From Scedosporium boydii (Eukaryota > Ascomycota > Sordariomycetes > Microascales > Microascaceae): a DNA stretch of 64,000 nt. How positions within the stretch are numbered: position 1 is the first letter of the stretch; each line of letters begins with the position of its first letter. The stretch covers positions 124,001-188,000 of the forward strand of contig NJFT01000057.1 of NCBI GenBank assembly GCA_002221725.1. Reading direction: 5' to 3'. A program made the translations under genes and the position numbers. Below, in pieces: positions 36,342 through 47,457 of this stretch. Below the pieces are notes generated by a model. That model saw nothing but the letters and a program-made list of their open reading frames with translations. It had not been told where the DNA came from and searched no databases.

Positions 36342-37356
36342 TATCACGATTTGATATCAGACGATGAGAAATGGCATACACATCGATCTTTCCGGGAAAG
36401 GGGCCGTTCTTTTCTTAGAGGTGTCGAAGGTGGTCCCAGGGACGAACTGGCATGGTCGTCTTGAAGAGGTTGCATTTTCACTTGAAACGGCGCAAATGGA
36501 TAGGGTATACGTATGAGGAATACCAGACGGGGTTTGGGGGGTTTCCCCCGGTTTGCTTATAGACTTTAGGGTAGGGAAGGGAATGATATCGTTCCGATCA
36601 AGTGTTCTGGCGTTGCTTGTGTTCGTTTTCTTCAGTGTTTGAAGCTTATCAATGCAGTTCTCCTCGTTCGGAATGCTTTGCAGCCTTTCAATTCGTTGTC
36701 CTCGGCTCTTTGACGTCTGTTGCCATACACCAATGTCCATTGACTACCATAATTCACAGACCTTTGGCAATAGGGCATATCCTCATCATCACAAGGGCAC
36801 CTTCACAAGCCCGACCAACCAAGACTCATGACGGTTTGTCCAGGTCGCTCCTTCCCGGATCCCTCCTCTTTCCTCTGCATTTCTCTAGCTCCTATTTGAC
36901 ATGGTGCTAGGGAAGCCACGACCTGGGGCATATCTCCTTCCTAAGAGATAACGAGAGCAGCGAAACATACAACAACCCAACACAAAATGAAAACACGTCT
37001 GGTCCAAAACAACAACACTTCTCTCCTCCACTCCACCTCTTTCTCCCTATGTCACACATCCAGCACGATATCACGAAACCAGTTCTACAGCCCTAGCAAG
37101 ACTCGGACAAGCAGCCTCTCTTCTAGTCCTTTGACAAGTATATGGATATCTGCCTGATTTCAGCCTCCTTTACCAACAAGTAATTTTCTACTGAGGCTCC
37201 TTAAGGGTGAGATGCTGCTCCCTCATCCTATCTAATACTCCCTTTAATTCCATTCCTCTCCTTTGTTCTTGATTCCCAGCCTGTGGCCTGATAGTGTTGT
37301 TCATTACTAACCTTATCTGTTCTAAGAGTACGATAGTATAGCAGCACTTTCGAAAG
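36342..37356. other. intergenic, snf4 to RhoGAP gene
   Basis: About 1 kb without a recognisable gene. It probably contains the snf4 3' UTR and the C/T-rich leader of the RhoGAP gene. Confidence 0.5.
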
Positions 37357-40300
37357 ATGTCTGCGCCAACAGAATGCAGTGACCGGCCGCCAGATCCACC
37401 TGTGCATAGGGATTTTTCTATGATCTCTCCACGAAACCCATGCCATCCTGAGCATAAAGCATCCCTCTTAAAGCAGAAGAAACATGCGCCTGGAAAAGAT
37501 GCCAGCAACAAAAGTGCCCCCAGGACGAGTGCTACATGGGCCACCTCGAGCGTTGACTTGAGGAGTTCCCTTGAAGAAGACGAGGTAGACGAGCGCCTGG
37601 GATTCGTCCATGCTTATAACAGGTTGGCTCGAAAGGTTAACCGATACTTCGTTGGCCCCGCTAGAAATTACGATCAGTATTGACTAACGATCTTTGCAGT
37701 ACGGAGTACGAGTGCTTCTTGTTGACGAATTCCCTTCATCCCAGGTGAGGCCAAGGGCATCCATTTACTCTGGTGGCCCGGCTTCTCACCCGTATCCTAC
37801 TCAGGCGCCTTCTGTGACTCAGAATCCGCAAAATCGAGGGTGGTTGACGCGATTCTTCCGAACCGTGTCTGGACATTCTCGAGCCGATAGTGGAAATGCC
37901 AAAATCCGACACAGGCGCAGCGTCAGCGACATCGCTCTGAACCTTGTACACTCAAAACGAGACTCACCGAGGAATGTTGAGCTGCGTGAACTTATTCGCC
38001 TCACTGGGAAGAGCATGCTGCGTCTTCCGGAAGGCTATGCGCCCGAAGACTTGATCGTGCCCACTTGTATTCGTGCAACATCACAGTATCTTATTCAGAA
38101 TGGTGAGTAGGCTTGCCTTGAAGCCGCATTCTATTTCCGCTAACGTCACTCTCTCTACCGCTAGCTGTCCACGTCAAGGGGGTATTTCGCATCCCGGGCT
38201 CGCTTCGTGTAGTGAATGCGCTTTATAACTATTACTGCTACGCCGACAAAGATGGAGACCGCATCTCCGGTACCATTCGAAGTGTGAACCTGCCCGGACA
38301 CATCCGGTTCACGGTGCACGACGTTGCTTCAACTTTCAAGAAGTTCCTGTCTGTTCTGCCAGGCGGCATTCTAGGTTCCCTGGCAGTGTTTGATGCTTTA
38401 GTTGCTATCCACAGTCAGCTCCGAGGCGATCGTGAAGCTGGGAGGTTGAAGCATCGAAACGTCCGCGCAAGGATGATCGCCCTTGTCATCGGAACCGTGC
38501 AATCTCATCTACGCCGGGAATTGATATGCGCAGTATTTGGCCTCCTCTCATACCTTGGGAGAAGCGCGGAAACAGCCACTTCTCAGGATGAGAACGGAAA
38601 CACCCTCCCGAAACCAGATCTGATGGGTTTCTCAGCTCTCGGTATCGTCATCGGCCCCCTCTTAGTTGGAGATCTTCTCTCTTCATATTCTACAAAGTTG
38701 GCCAATTCCTCCTCCGGTCTAGTCTTGTCTCCCGCCACGCCGCCCTTGTCAAGGAGGGAGAAGCTTCGCAAGAATGCGGAAATGCGGGATCAACCACAGC
38801 CTCTAACGGTTGACAAGGTGTGGGTGGCAAACGAAGTTGCGACGATGATTATAACCAACTGGCAGGAAGCTGTGGAGCATATAGCCATGCTGGATGCTCT
38901 TCGTCCGGCCCCGAAGACACGCAAACAGAGGCAAGCGACAGGATCTGCAGGAAACCGTCTCTGCCCCTCCATGTCGGACCCTTTGCTTGTGAAGCCGCCT
39001 ACGGCTTTATGCTCCCATGACTCGGCTAGACACAGTGACTCTCCCGAGCCTGATACTCCCACACCAACCCCTAGTAAGTGAATCGGCTGCCTGATGGCTT
39101 GAAGAATTGACAAGAGCTAACTCCGCACTGTAGGATTGAGGCTCGCTCAACCTGGCAGCGGTGAGAGTGGTAATTCTCTCACACTCAAGGTGAAGAGACT
39201 GCGGCCTAGGCAGGCAACCCCCAATAGCTTTCCAACTTCTGCGGTCTCAACCCCGATCGTAGCGAGTGGGAATAGCGCTTCTGTTCCCAAGCCACACCAT
39301 TCATCTACTTTTTCACGTGGGAAGGAAAACGGGGGACCTTGTCAGTCGCCAGCGACGGCGCGAAGTCAAATTCAGCCAAGCAGCATCCGTCCTGTTCCTC
39401 AGAGCCACCCTGGGCCATTCGGCTGTACCAAGGAACCCGCTGGAATGGATGATGTCAATCCTGTTGGGGGTTCCCGGGGAAGGCGCGCAAGGACTGAACG
39501 GCGAAGAATGACGGGTGACATTTACGAATTTGATGACGCCAGTTCGTCGTCCTCTAACAGGTATAGATTCACTCGACAGATAGCTCAGGAAAATGGATCG
39601 AGCCAAATTCTTCGAGAACCGGATCAGGGGCGACCAGCTTGGTACTCACCACTAGGCAACTCAAATGAGCAGGGCGAAATCACGAAAACAGCACCGAAAA
39701 CTCCCCGCGAAGGCGACAGCGGCCGCAAGCACCAACATCTCGCATACGAGGGTACTGAAGACAGCAACAACAAGTTCAGGGGCACGATTCAGGCCCAGTC
39801 GTCAACGCCAAACTATTCCCTAAGAATGGACCAAGTTCGTGCTTACTCAACTTGCGAATCAACTGTGCCTTCCAGACCCAATGAAACCCAGTCGATGGAG
39901 GTGCTTTAGGAAAACACTTCTTCGGGAAGAATGGTAGACCCGGTCACCCCGGTCACGAAATCGAGTGCGAAAGACCGCAGCCATGCTGTTTGTGAAAGTA
40001 TCTCCACAGAGATGAACACTTACGCAATCGGACACAATGCAAATATTCACGAAAGTGGGAATGAAACCGACGAATATGGCTATTTTGCCCGGTCTACTGA
40101 GGAGGAGCCTGGAGCGACGGACTATATGGAACGCTACGGATCCCAATCTGCTGAGCCGCCTGAGCCACCTATCGAAGGCCGTGCCTCGAGCCCCGGAAAA
40201 TCCAAGAGCTTGGTGAAGACCATGGCACAAATGTTCGAGAAAGCTTCCCAATCTTATTCGCCCTCTCAAATCAAGACGAGAGACTCCTGGCAGGACTTGA

Positions 40301-41355
40301 CTACATCTGGCTATGCTACTGGCCCCACAATAGAGAACCGCCCCTTGGAGTCGAGCTCGATCTACTCTACGCGGAGTTCAGTCATTGATATGCCCATATC
40401 AGGACTCTCTAGGAAGCCCGCACGAAGAGGTCGCAAGTCTACAAGTGATGGCAGTGCTTGGAAGTCGGCAGGTAGCTTTTCGGGCAGCTTCGCTGATGAT
40501 GGGACTCTCGAGTATGATCCCAGTATGACTGAGCATCTCTGCAGGTCGAGTGGCTGCTGCAGCCCTCTAGAAGAGGAAATTCTAGATTCGGATTTGCCTT
40601 CTCAGTGGGACGTGAACAAGGAAGACTTTTACAGTCAAAGCCCGGGTACCGGATCCAAGGTATCACTGAACCGAGCAATTGCCCCGCCCAACGGGCACGG
40701 TCAGAGTTCAGGTCATGCAACTCAGCACGCCCTACTAGGTGAGGATGAAGAGACCCCGCGAGCGAGTCGGCCACTGTCGTTCTTAGGCGCCCAGAAAGAG
40801 GATCCAATCTCCACAGCTCACAACTACAAGCCCGGCAGCTCTGACCAGGCCCAGCTGCGAGATGTACAGGAGAAATTGGTGGAAGCCACACGCGAGCGTG
40901 ATGTATGGAGAAAACGAGCAGAGGAAGCCGAGAGGAAGCTGGGTTGTTACGAAGCAAGTGCAGACAAAGTGCCATACAGCATGTCGCCAAAAATACCAAG
41001 AGCGTGTGCTGTCTCTGGTGCACCAGCAACCCCTGTTATGGAGCGTCGAGGTTGGCGACGCACCAGCAACGCCAGCGAAAGGGCCATGCGAAATCTACAC
41101 TCAGCGTGTGTTCCTGGAGCGGGAGCGGTTCCTGCAGGAACCGGATCGCGGCTGTCTTCGCGGTCATTTTCCGGAAGTCGAGCAGGCAGCGTGGTTGTTG
41201 ATGCGAGGCGTAACTTTACGCCCTCATCGAATGGATCCGGTGTAAGGGATACGTCGATGGGTGTCATGGATATCTGGATGGCAGCACAGCAGCTGCTTGA
41301 GAAGGAAGAACGCGAGGAGAATGAGAAGGGTGATGTTGGCCAGCACGGGAATTGA
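37357..41355 (+). CDS. RhoGAP-domain protein
   Basis: Five exons (37357-37635, 37700-38102, 38165-39073, 39134-39834, 39910-41355) give about 1245 aa. The RhoGAP domain spans roughly residues 200-430. Its arginine finger is Arg236 in GVFRIPGS, restored exactly by splicing exon 2 to exon 3, and IRFTVHDVASTFKKFL plus the PGGILG segment follow. The domain stimulates GTP hydrolysis by Rho-family GTPases, which control polarity and wall synthesis. The rest is Ser/Pro-rich and probably disordered, with a short coiled coil near the C terminus (EKLVEATRERDVWRKRAEEAER). The TAG at 39907-39909 is in frame with exon 4, but removing the GTTCGT...CTTTAG intron (39835-39909, 75 nt) keeps phase and joins the two long open frames. 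Confidence 0.88.
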
Positions 41356-41753
41356 GATGTGGGGAGCAGGGGACGGTATGTTGGTGTTGTGGGGGGCGGC
41401 CGAGGCGAAGGAAGAGTTATCGATACTTGTTTGAGTAATGCTAGAATACCAAGCCGTGAATGATTATGAGATGTACGCGTGGACGGGATATGGTATTGTT
41501 TGAGTCACGGGGACCAGGCGAGAAGACAACCGGGATCAGCTCTCAGGGTGGACAGGAGTTGCGGAACAGGATGTTACTGTAGTGATAGATCTCCATTTAT
41601 CATGAGCCCGAGAGCTTCTCGATCAAACGCTTTTTAGCATCTACAATACAACACAAGTATCTCGTCATTATAGGCTCCACCAATCATGCCAGAGCTATCC
41701 CTTTTTTCTCTAGTCTGTTTCGTGAAAATAAACTCCACGCCGTCATGATTCTC
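41356..41753. other. short intergenic, convergent 3' ends
   Basis: Non-coding 3' region between the RhoGAP gene and the minus-strand acidic frame. Nothing recognised. Confidence 0.5.
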
Positions 41754-42659
41754 TTAGATATCATCCACCTCATAATTCTGCTCTCCACTCCGCCTCTTGA
41801 TCCTCCACCTACCCGCCTCATCCATAGCCATAGCCACCGTAAGAGAAGCCATCCCCTCCGCCAAGTGATCGACGATTTCCGAGTCATCCCCCGCCAGATC
41901 CAAATGTGTCGCCGGTTGATGAAAGGTAGGGCGCTCCCCAAAACGGCGAGGGATGGGCGATCCACCCGCCCTGGGTGTACGACCGCCGCTGGATTCTGTT
42001 GCGAGGCTAAAGGTTGTTGCGGGCGGGGGGGCAGTGGAAGGTGTGATGGACCTTGATGGTTGGGCCGGGGTGATGGGGCTCCAGGGAGGGATATCGCGGC
42101 ATGGGGGTGGGGAGAGCGGTGGGGAGGGGAGGGGGTCTGCTTGTTGGGCCCAAGAAGGTCGTGGGTCTTGTCGGGTTCTGTCGAACCAGTTTTTGATTCT
42201 GGCATCTTGTTGGCTTTCTTCTTCTTCGTCTTCTTCTTCGTCTGAATGCATTACATGTTGATGTGATTTGAGTTTTGGTAGTGGCGGGGCTGGTATCTCT
42301 TCTTCATCCCCTTCATCCTCCTCTTCCTCTTCCTCTTCCTCCTCCTCTTCGTCCTCTTCATCTCTTCCCTCTTCGTCTTCTTCTTCTTCATACCCGTCAC
42401 GATTGTCCAGAGTGAATTCCGAACGTCCAGTACTCAAACTCCGACCCCATGTCGAAACCGTCACCGGAGACCCAGTGCGTCTACGGCGATTCCGACACAC
42501 TTGCTCTTCCTCTTCTTCATACCCATAGTTTCCTTCCCTCCTACTCTCACTTTCCGAGGCCGGCCATACCAGGGCTACGCGGCAGGGCGGCGGATGGTGG
42601 TTAGGTTGTCGGGGTGACCGTCCGGGCGATGACGAGCCATGGTTGCCGGGCCCTGGCCG
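41754..42659 (-). CDS. acidic low-complexity hypothetical protein (start unresolved)
   Basis: An open frame of 302 codons on the minus strand. It begins immediately after the rfa3 stop codon, in the same phase, and ends at 41754. It encodes a basic/Pro/Ser head, then a Glu/Asp-rich block (about 42200-42410, GAA/GAG codon repeats), a Pro-rich stretch and a better-structured tail with HLAEGMASLTVAMAMDE and RWRIKRRSG. The first in-frame ATG is only at 42251, giving 165 aa and leaving out most of the acidic block. Either the start lies in an unseen upstream exon or the frame is a C-terminal extension of the rfa3 product. No known domain was recognised. Confidence 0.5.
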   Translation of the reverse strand, partial: RPGPGNHGSSSPGRSPRQPNHHPPPCRVALVWPASESESRREGNYGYEEEEEQVCRNRRRRTGSPVTVSTWGRSLSTGRSEFTLDNRDGYEEEEDEEGRDEEDEEEEEEEEEEEDEGDEEEIPAPPLPKLKSHQHVMHSDEEEDEEEESQQDARIKNWFDRTRQDPRPSWAQQADPLPSPPLSPPPCRDIPPWSPITPAQPSRSITPSTAPPPATTFSLATESSGGRTPRAGGSPIPRRFGERPTFHQPATHLDLAGDDSEIVDHLAEGMASLTVAMAMDEAGRWRIKRRSGEQNYEVDDI

Positions 42660-43153
42660 TCAATGGGACGATTCGAATTGGAAGAGCGGTCTGAATTGTT
42701 GGGTTGCTTCGACTACGGATTGGTAGAGGTCGTAGTCTGGAGAGCAAGCAAAGTACTGGTTAGACACAAGCGGGGATAGGATATATCTGGGTTTTATTCC
42801 TCTTTTTCAGTCTTTAACTTACCAAGATTATCACCCAAATCTTTGGATGTCAGGACTTTGATAGATAGGTCAGGGTTTACTTTGCCAATGACTTGGGCGG
42901 CATTGCCGTTGATTAAGTGGGCATCCTGTAGTAGCCATTGACTAGGTTAGTTTGTAAAGATCCGTGAGAGAGGCCAGGATTCAGTATTGGAAAGACTAAC
43001 TCGGTTGAGGTTCAGGGTAATGTTTCCTTGGGAATCAAGCAGAGCTGAGTCGCCACGGAGTTGCAAGACTTTGCCAACAACTATGACATTCTGGCCAGTG
43101 TAGGAGCTTAGGTACTGCGCGGTGACGCGGGGGGTAGAGGTTCGCTCGCTCAT
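42660..43153 (-). CDS. RFA3: Replication protein A 14-kDa subunit (Rfa3)
   Basis: Three exons on the minus strand (43001-43153, 42823-42925, 42660-42736) give 110 aa, the usual size. It is a single OB fold: TPRVTAQYLSSYTGQNVIVVGKV, then LLDSQGNITLNLNR, then DAHLINGNAAQVIGKVNPDLSIKV and a C-terminal helix (DLYQSVVEATQQF) that forms the trimerisation bundle. Rfa3 is the smallest subunit of the single-stranded DNA-binding RPA heterotrimer used in replication and repair. The start is divergent from HEM3, 500 bp away. The frame stays open for 302 codons after its TGA stop (see the acidic frame). Confidence 0.93.
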
Positions 43154-43653
43154 GATGAAGACGTGGTGGATCGGATAAAAGAAAAGTTATTCAAATTCGA
43201 GATTGGATCGGAACTGTAAAGCCTCTCTATGATATGAGAACTTCGTTCGTTTGTATGGGATCGAAAGTCGTGGTGAGGGCATGGGAAGTGGTCAAGAACG
43301 AACGCGTCTTAAAGTGGAACGCGAGTTCAGTAGCGTGTCTTGGGCGGTTCTTCAGCGGGGGAGCTTCTAGAAGGAGGGGCAATGTGAGGTCACGTGATGG
43401 TGATGACCCACGATGGCGGGCGCCAAGATGCTCCGAAGAAGACCGGAACTTCACCCGAGCTCTCCGCGGCGATGGTGTAAAATCCAGGCGTCGAACCATG
43501 TGGCAGGTTGTTCCGTCATCCACAAGTCTTCCATAATCGCGGCTCAGTTCCATTCTCCGGCGACAAACTCCTCCAATTCATCCGCGCCTCTCTCCATCTT
43601 CCTCTTTTTTTTCTTTTTTCCTCTCCCCCAATTCTCGCTCTCACTCTTGCGCA
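43154..43653. promoter_or_regulatory. divergent promoter of RFA3 and HEM3
   Basis: A 500-bp gap between divergent start codons. C/T-rich tracts lie just before the HEM3 start (43590-43640). No defined site was identified. Confidence 0.5.
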
Positions 43654-44664
43654 ATGTCCGCCCCCCAGTCAGCGCCAGCCGGGAGCAACCCCGCCCCCAC
43701 CAAGATCGTCGTGGGCACGCGCGAGTCCGCCCTCGCCATCAAGCAAACCGAGATCGTCATAGAGGGCCTGAAAAAACTACGCCCCAACCTCCAATTCGAA
43801 ATCAATGCCATGAAGACGATCGGCGACAAAGACCAACTGACGGCGCTGTACAAGTTCGGAGGCAAAGGTCTCTGGACCAATGAGCTAGAGGCGAAGCTGG
43901 GCGCCCGCGAGGTGGACATCATCGTGCACTCGCTCAAGGATATGCCCACGACCCTTCCCGAGGGATTTACGCTGGCGGCCGTCACCAAGAGAGAAGACCC
44001 TCGCGATGTCGTCGTTTTCAAGAAGAGCCTGGAGGGCAAGTACAAGACCATTGGGGAGCTGCCTGAGGGAAGCGTCGTTGGCACGAGCAGTATTCGGAGG
44101 ATAGCGCAGCTCAAGAGGAGGTATCCTCATCTTCAGTTTGCAGATGTGCGCGGGAACATCCAGACGAGGCTGCGGAAGGGCGATGATGAGGAGGGTCCCT
44201 TTTCTGCAATTATCCTTGCGGCGGCGGGATTGTTGCGCCTGGACTTCGGAAATCGGATTTCGCAGTTCCTCGAGTCTTCCGAGGGTGGCATCCTCCATGC
44301 TGTCGGGCAAGGTGCACTCGGCGTCGAGGCCCGTCTGGACGACCCATTTGTGTTGGATCTCCTCAAAGAGTACCAGGATGACAAGACGGCGTTGGCATGC
44401 GCAGCTGAGCGGAGCGTCATGCGTACGCTAGAAGGCGGCTGCAGTGTCCCCATTGGCGTCGAGACAAAATGGGTTGAGGGAGGGAACAAATTGAGGCTTA
44501 CCGCCACGGTGGTCAACTTTGAGGGCACTGAGTTTGCCGATGTGGATGAGACGGAGGTCATTGAGACGGCTGAAGCCGCTGAAAAGTTTGGTCGAGAGGT
44601 GGCTCAGAAGCTTTCGGAGAGGGGTGCGGACAAGATTCTCGATGTCATCAAGCAAATAAAATAG
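43654..44664 (+). CDS. HEM3: Porphobilinogen deaminase (hydroxymethylbilane synthase)
   Basis: An intronless gene of 336 aa, the normal family length. The enzyme condenses four porphobilinogen molecules into hydroxymethylbilane in haem synthesis. Visible motifs are VGTRESALAIKQTE, FGGKGLWTNELEAKL, the catalytic region VHSLKDMPT (Asp of the KDMPT loop), GTSSIRRIAQLKR, RGNIQTRLRK and LAAAGLLRL. The dipyrromethane cofactor cysteine is at about residue 263 in EGGCSVPIG. The start at 43654 follows a C/T-rich leader and is the first ATG of the frame. Confidence 0.97.
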   Translation: MSAPQSAPAGSNPAPTKIVVGTRESALAIKQTEIVIEGLKKLRPNLQFEINAMKTIGDKDQLTALYKFGGKGLWTNELEAKLGAREVDIIVHSLKDMPTTLPEGFTLAAVTKREDPRDVVVFKKSLEGKYKTIGELPEGSVVGTSSIRRIAQLKRRYPHLQFADVRGNIQTRLRKGDDEEGPFSAIILAAAGLLRLDFGNRISQFLESSEGGILHAVGQGALGVEARLDDPFVLDLLKEYQDDKTALACAAERSVMRTLEGGCSVPIGVETKWVEGGNKLRLTATVVNFEGTEFADVDETEVIETAEAAEKFGREVAQKLSERGADKILDVIKQIK

Positions 44665-44956
44665 TCTCTGGACTCTAGCATGAGAAATGAAACGATATAC
44701 CAGTGTTAATAGATAGATTCACATTCCCCTCTAACTTCAAGATTTTGAATGCGGTGCAGATGTTGTTTTCTGACATAACGGGCAACGGTTGACATCATAT
44801 CGGACCCGAGTTTTACACAGCAACTTGAAGACCATTTTCCTTTCATTATAACCCCTCCGAACGCCGCATAATATAAGAGAACTAAAAGAGTGGAAAGAGC
44901 TCCTCCGAATGCGTTAAAAAAAGCAAGCAAACACCAAACAACTCTTTTGTTCGACC

Positions 44957-45583
44957 TCAGAGAATCTCGTCCTCCTCATCTTCCGCCGCAACCTCCAAAA
45001 CCTGAAGAGGCACGTTCGCCTTCAAAGGCTCCTCTTCCACACCCATAGCCTCATCATCCGTCCCCCATAAATCCTCCTTCGGCGCACTCTGTCCTTTCCT
45101 CTTCGTCTTCGTAACGCCTGTCCCGTTCACTTCGTCCCATGTCTTTCCTCTCGATCGAACCGACTTGCCCGCCTTGACGCTCTTCTCAATCTTCGCCGCC
45201 ACCCTCTCCGAGATGGCCTCCGCTCTGTCGGCTCCCTTTTCTTGTCTCCTCCGCGCCCTAGAGCTGAGTATAGCCTTGCGCTTGCTCGATTTCTTCGTTA
45301 CGCCTGCGCCGTGATGCGCCGCCAGGACTGAGGGGCGAGACTCGGCGCGTGCGGGGGACGGAGGGTTCAGTTCCTTGAGGGACTTGTCTGTGTCGATGCT
45401 GGGAGAGGTTGCTCGACGCGCCGCTCTTGAGTGGATCGAGGGACCTGTATGCAACAAGATGAATGCGATTAGCTCTCCGTCGAGGAATGCGAGGAACATG
45501 AGGTCGGTGGGCTTAGTGGAGAAGGCCGGCTTCTACCATTAGGACATACCCTTCTTCTTCTTTGCAATACCTGGCTTGCCCAT
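44957..45583 (-). CDS. ALB1: Ribosome biogenesis factor Alb1
   Basis: Two exons on the minus strand (45550-45583, 44957-45444) give 173 aa. The N-terminal Lys-rich start is followed by PSIHSRAARRATSPSIDTDKSLKELNPP, a stretch diagnostic for the Alb1 family in filamentous fungi, then very basic segments and a C-terminal acidic tail. In yeast Alb1 accompanies Arx1 on pre-60S ribosomal particles during export and recycling. The protein is expected to be largely unstructured, which fits its composition. The 105-nt intron splits a glycine codon after the KKKK start. Confidence 0.85.
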
Positions 45584-47457
45584 TTTTCTAATATATTTTC
45601 AGATATTTTTGTTCAGCGGGTTGATTAAGACGTATGAAGGAGGTGATTCCTGCGATTTCTTATTCTGTACCAGAGAATTTGGGCCGAGTTTTGAACCTCC
45701 AATACTATTTTTGGAGTTGGAGGGGGAAATTTTTAGTGTTATCTTATCGATAAGGTTATCTACCAGTTGCTAACGTCTGTCTTCCGCATTTTCGAGCAAC
45801 CCTAACAAACTCCCTTGCGAACCAGAAACAGCACCTTACTTTTAATATGTAGTTTAGATCGGTCTGCTGCTTCAGTTCCGCAATAATAATCTATGAGGTG
45901 GAGGTCGAGGGTGCTGTTTTTGGCCTAGCAGGAGGGTGTCATTTCGGCACCCTCAACCACCTTAACAAAGTATACTACACCTGTTAGAAAACTCAGGTAC
46001 ATGTCTGAGTCGCCTGAGTCCACAATACGAGCTCTATACTATGAAAAAGTAAGGAAGCAGAATCGATGTGCATGTACTTCGTACAAAGGTAGTAGATGTA
46101 GATTAAAATCTAGGAGATTTGCATCCTAAAGATGCCCCTGATAATCTAGGAATATAAACTACACTGGTACAGGTAGAGAAAATAGCACAGAGATATCGAA
46201 GTCACGAGTCAGCATTGGCCAGGCCATGACGTAGTATCGGCATTCCCCTGACCCACTGACCCATGGACTCGTGAAACATCTGGCCCTGTGCTGTGGCCCA
46301 GCTATATAGACTGCCATAACCCCAGTTCCTGTGCACACTGGAGCTAGCACGATGCTGATTTGGAAAGAAGCCTCGAGGTAGATTATAAGATTTGGAAACA
46401 TAGCCCACCGTTGTTTCTGACCGTCCTCTTTAGCCTTCTCCGAGCGCCGGAACCAGGCGCCGACTCAGGGTGGCTACTAAGACCATTACCCAAACCGCCA
46501 TAAGCGCGGTCCCCTTGCTGCGAGCAAAATAACACATCTTCCGCCGTGCATCACGCTGTGCGTATCTGGAACGACCATCGCTAACAGCACCGGCAGATTT
46601 TTCTCAAAGAGATACGCATTGGAGGGAGGCCGGCTCAACATAGGGAGCTTGATCCCTGGTTTTTCCCGCTGCGAGCGTGAGCACTGGGCCGCCCTTGCCG
46701 ATACGGTTGGCTAGGAGAAGGCGGACGCGGACTACCTTAGCAGACTCGTTTCCTTTTTTAACTAAGAAGGATGTGGCCTTCTTTGCTTTCCTTGGGCTAG
46801 ATTGTATACGAGTCCCGTTTAACCTCTGGCATTTTATGGATGATTTTAACCTCATCGCCATTAAACAGTCGGGTTTTGAATACCTTACTAACATTGTTAA
46901 TATCTCCAGAGTATAACGTATACATTGTTCTTGACCGGCACAACATGCTTGGCGGCCAAAACTAAGATCGGCATTGCGACTATGGTTAGGGATTTTCTAA
47001 AAGCGCACACCATGGGAGGCATTACCAACCACTACTCCGTACGTAGGCAACTCGGTTACACGTTTTTGGCAGCACCATATTGTGGCCAATGTAAGACGTG
47101 TTGCTGACAGCGCTTCCGTTTTCTGAGTGGTACGCCTTGCCCCGCCTGACCACTTATAGCGAGACAGAAAGGCTGCCATTTGGCATCAACGTGGAAGTTA
47201 TCTACCGAGAGAGGCTGCGGACCGCCATCATCCTCATGACACCTGGAGGCATAAAATCAGGCGTCTGAATACAGCCTACTCTCTATCGATTCGACATACT
47301 GTCCATGGAACTTTTGGATTCCATCTCACAGTTTCAATAATCCCGGTCCGTCTCCTCCGCGTCTGACATTCCCTCGCGTTCCTCGCTTCCGTTTGCCGTG
47401 TTTAACAAACCTAGCCCTACTAGGTCCCTCGCGGATACATTTAATCGTCCTTTCGGC
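45584..47457. other. 1.9 kb gene-free region upstream of the HET relic
   Basis: No intact gene. A GTACTTCGTAC motif is at 46074-46084 and a TACTCCGTAC variant near 47033. A minus-strand frame at 46604-46894 gives a basic, protein-like sequence without a known domain and may be a relic. Confidence 0.45.

Noticed and set aside
39931..41355. The frame starting at the Met at 39931 as a separate gene
   Set aside because: It is in phase with the upstream RhoGAP frame, and a 75-nt GT-AG intron removes the intervening TAG, so one gene explains both.
46604..46894. Basic protein-like frame as a ribosomal or transposon fragment
   Set aside because: The composition suggests coding, but no family motif could be named. 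It is left as a possible relic only.
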